Origin: Bacillota bacterium
GTDB taxonomy: Bacteria > Bacillota > Clostridia > Peptostreptococcales > Anaerovoracaceae
Assembly (NCBI GenBank): GCA_016283945.1
Contig: JAEENW010000111.1
Location: 1-14,760 of the forward strand
DNA: 14,760 nt
Direction: 5' to 3'
Of this stretch, positions 12,647 through 14,760 are shown one piece after another. The notes below the pieces were generated by a model. It was not told the DNA's origin. It worked only from the letters and a program-made list of their open reading frames with translations, and did not search any database. Each line of letters starts with the position of its first letter. Position 1 is the first letter of the stretch. Position numbers and translations under genes: made by a program.

Positions 12647-14760
12647 TGGATCAGTACATACAGCAGCTCATGAGCTACAACTCGAACTACGACGCGCAGC
12701 TCCTTGAGAAGGCCTATCTGAAGGCCACAGAGATGCATAAGGACCAGAAGAGGCGTTCCGGCGAGCCCTACATCATCCACCCGAAGGCGGTGGCTGTGAT
12801 ACTCGCCGATATTGGCATGGACGACCACACGCTCGCGGCCGGGCTTCTTCACGACGTCGTCGAGGACACGAGCTACTCGCTCGAGGACCTCAGGGCCGAC
12901 TTCGGCGACGACATCGCCATGATGGTCGACGGCGTCACCAAGCTGACCAACCTCGTGTACGACAACCAGAGCAAGGAGGAGCGCCAGGCCGAGAACATAC
13001 GCAAGATGTTCCTCGCGATGTCCAAGGACATCAGGATACTGGTCATAAAGCTGGCCGACCGCCTGCACAACCTCAGGACCATACAGTTCATGCCCTACGA
13101 GAAGCGCATGGAGAAGTGCAGAGAATCCCTCGAGATCTACGCTCCGCTCGCGGCGCGCCTTGGCATCTACGCCTTCAAGTTCGAGATGGAGGACATATCC
13201 TTCATGAACCTCGAGCCCGAGGCCTACAGGCACATCGATGAGGTGATGACCGAGAGGCGCAGAAAGAACGCCAACGAGATCGAGAACATCATCGCCGACA
13301 TACGCGTGCTCCTCGACGAGCTGGGCATCAGGTACGAGGTCTACGGCAGGAACAAGCACTACTACAGCATCTACAAGAAGATGGTCATCCAGCACAGGGA
13401 CCTGGACGAGATCTTCGACCTCACCGCGGTGAGGATCATAGTCGACAGCGTCAAGGACTGCTACGCCGCCCTCGGCGCGGTCCACACCAAGTGGACTCCT
13501 ATCCCGGGCCGCTTCAAGGATTACATAGCGATGCCCAAGCCCAACCAGTACCAGTCCCTGCACACCACGGTCATAGGGCAGAACGGAAGCCCCTTCGAGA
13601 TCCAGATCAGGACTCACGAGATGCACATGGTCGCGGAATACGGTATCGCGGCGCACTGGAAGTACAAGGAGGGCATCTCTGCTGAGGACGACGAGGCAAA
13701 GCTCGCCTGGCTCAGGCAGACCCTCGAGTGGCAGCAGGAGAGCAGCGACTCCACCGAGTTCGTGAACACCCTTAAGATGGAGCTCTTCTCCAGCCAGGTC
13801 TTCGTGTTCACGCCCAAGGGCGACATAGTCGAGCTTCCCGCGGGCTCCACGCCCCTCGACTTCGCCTTCAAGATCCACACCGGAGTGGGCATCAAGACCG
13901 TCGGAGCCAAGATCAACGGCAAGATGGTCCCGATCGACTACGTGCTCCACAACGGAGAGATAGTCGACATAGTCACCTCGAACAGCTCCAAGGGCCCGAG
14001 CCCCGACTGGCTCAAGATAGTCAAGACCAATTCGGCCAAGAACAAGATACGCCAGTTCCTCAAGAAGGAGAACCGCCCGGAGAACGCCGACAAGGGCAAG
14101 GACATGATCGAGAAGGCCCTCAAGCGGAAGGGCCTAGACCTCGAGAAGGTCATGAGGGCGCCGATGATACAGAGGGCGGCCAAGGAGATGGAGTACCAGA
14201 CTCCGGACGACCTCTACAACGCCGTCAGCTACGGCGGCAGGGAGTTCAGCAGGGCGGTCAAGCTGCTCGAGGACTACCGCCAGGAGGAGATCCAGGCGGA
14301 GATCAAGCGCCAGGAGGAGCAGGAGCAGAAGCTCAGGAACATCGAGCCGAAGAAGGCAAAGGAGAGCACCGGCGGGGTCACCGTCAAGGGCGTCGACAAC
14401 CTCTTCGTGCGCTTCGCTCGCTGCTGCAGCCCCATACCCGGCGACGAGATCATAGGCTTTACGACCAAGGGACGCGGCATCTCCATCCACAGGAAGGACT
14501 GTATAAACATCATCTCGCTTCCCGAGAGGGAGAGGGGAAGGCTTATCGAGGTCGAGTGGGAGGAGAGCGATTCCAGCCTCTACTTCGACGCCTCCATCCA
14601 CATCACCGCCGAGGACCGCAAGGGACTCATGGTCGATATCTCCAAGGTCTGCGAGGAGATGGACATAAATATCACAGGTGTAAACCTCGTTGCAGACAAG
14701 CGGGACAGCCTCGCCCACATGGACATGACTCTCTCGCTCAACAACACCAAGGACATAGTC
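12646..14760 (+). CDS. rel: Bifunctional (p)ppGpp synthetase/hydrolase Rel (3' truncated by window edge)
   Basis: 705 codons are visible, open to the last base; roughly 30 residues of a typical 735-residue Rel are missing. It makes and degrades the stringent-response alarmone (p)ppGpp in response to uncharged tRNA on the ribosome. Domains in order: the HD hydrolase, with HPKAVA (H45), LLHDVVEDT (H69, D70) and KLADRLHN (135-142), apparently intact; and the synthetase, with RFKDYIAMPKPN (R289-D292) and QYQSLHTT. The RFKD form marks bifunctional Rel rather than monofunctional RelA (ExDD). Then come TGS (VFVFTPKGDIVELPAG, from V385), a helical region, the conserved-Cys zinc-finger domain (RCCSPIPGDEI, C593, C594) and ACT from about 645. 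AGAGGA at 12635-12640 is the ribosome-binding site. Translation is coupled to secDF by the TGATG overlap. Confidence 0.97.
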   Translation, partial: MDQYIQQLMSYNSNYDAQLLEKAYLKATEMHKDQKRRSGEPYIIHPKAVAVILADIGMDDHTLAAGLLHDVVEDTSYSLEDLRADFGDDIAMMVDGVTKLTNLVYDNQSKEERQAENIRKMFLAMSKDIRILVIKLADRLHNLRTIQFMPYEKRMEKCRESLEIYAPLAARLGIYAFKFEMEDISFMNLEPEAYRHIDEVMTERRRKNANEIENIIADIRVLLDELGIRYEVYGRNKHYYSIYKKMVIQHRDLDEIFDLTAVRIIVDSVKDCYAALGAVHTKWTPIPGRFKDYIAMPKPNQYQSLHTTVIGQNGSPFEIQIRTHEMHMVAEYGIAAHWKYKEGISAEDDEAKLAWLRQTLEWQQESSDSTEFVNTLKMELFSSQVFVFTPKGDIVELPAGSTPLDFAFKIHTGVGIKTVGAKINGKMVPIDYVLHNGEIVDIVTSNSSKGPSPDWLKIVKTNSAKNKIRQFLKKENRPENADKGKDMIEKALKRKGLDLEKVMRAPMIQRAAKEMEYQTPDDLYNAVSYGGREFSRAVKLLEDYRQEEIQAEIKRQEEQEQKLRNIEPKKAKESTGGVTVKGVDNLFVRFARCCSPIPGDEIIGFTTKGRGISIHRKDCINIISLPERERGRLIEVEWEESDSSLYFDASIHITAEDRKGLMVDISKVCEEMDINITGVNLVADKRDSLAHMDMTLSLNNTKDIV

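Noticed and set aside
12598..13950. Minus-strand open frame (450 codons) opposite rel
   Set aside because: Mirror of the conserved rel reading frame; no recognisable domain and no promoter.
1..14760. CRISPR arrays, insertion sequences, prophage, attachment sites
   Set aside because: No direct-repeat arrays, transposase or integrase motifs, or phage genes were seen. The tRNA-Leu 3' end is not followed by a duplicated tRNA end within the window.

Overview
The window is a GC-rich (roughly 60% by eye) chromosomal segment from a low-oxygen-type Bacillota, most likely a member of the Clostridia. The gene order supports this: dnaG-rpoD-trmK-nif3 at the left edge and yajC-secDF-rel at the right edge are classical Bacillota neighbourhoods. 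Other supporting signs are a type A RNase P RNA, a fused SecDF, an S-layer-homology surface protein, SdpR/SdpI and an ECF-type QueT. AGG (Arg) and ATA (Ile) codons are unusually common for such a GC-rich genome. No phage, IS or CRISPR features were seen. The content is mostly conserved core genome, and the interest lies in RNA and regulatory elements between the genes.

Layout. (1) 1-3206, plus strand: a tightly packed operon with the end of DNA primase, the primary sigma factor, tRNA A22 methyltransferase and a Nif3-like protein, joined by 2-nt gaps or 4-8-nt overlaps. (2) 3209-3585: RNase P RNA, starting 2 nt after the nif3 stop. (3) 3673-7104, plus strand: exonuclease III, a MATE transporter and a secreted SLH-domain protein with two tandem repeats, ended by a bidirectional terminator. 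(4) 7245-8297, minus strand: an sdpR-sdpI-type autorepressor and membrane sensor/immunity operon. Its promoter is near consensus and is flanked and overlapped by two perfect inverted repeats with the same core, which are very probably the SdpR operators. (5) 8418-9053, plus strand: a cysteine-rich flavodoxin-fold oxidoreductase with a structured leader, ended by a second bidirectional terminator. (6) 9115-9785, minus strand: promoter, tRNA-Leu(CAA), preQ1-I riboswitch and queT. The riboswitch begins 2 nt after the encoded CCA of the tRNA. (7) 9852-14760, plus strand: promoter, yajC, a strong internal terminator hairpin, secDF, and rel, which runs off the right edge.

How the genes work together. 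The left operon couples replication priming, transcription initiation and tRNA modification. rnpB supplies the RNA of the enzyme that matures tRNA 5' ends. tRNA-Leu and queT appear to share a transcript, so tRNA processing may generate the 5' end of a riboswitch-controlled mRNA for uptake of a queuosine precursor. The right operon links the proton-driven SecDF-YajC accessory complex of the Sec translocon to the stringent-response enzyme Rel. The strongest unexplained or under-described observations are the tRNA-Leu/preQ1/queT arrangement, the two-operator SdpR promoter without a nearby SdpABC toxin locus, and the terminator between yajC and secDF.
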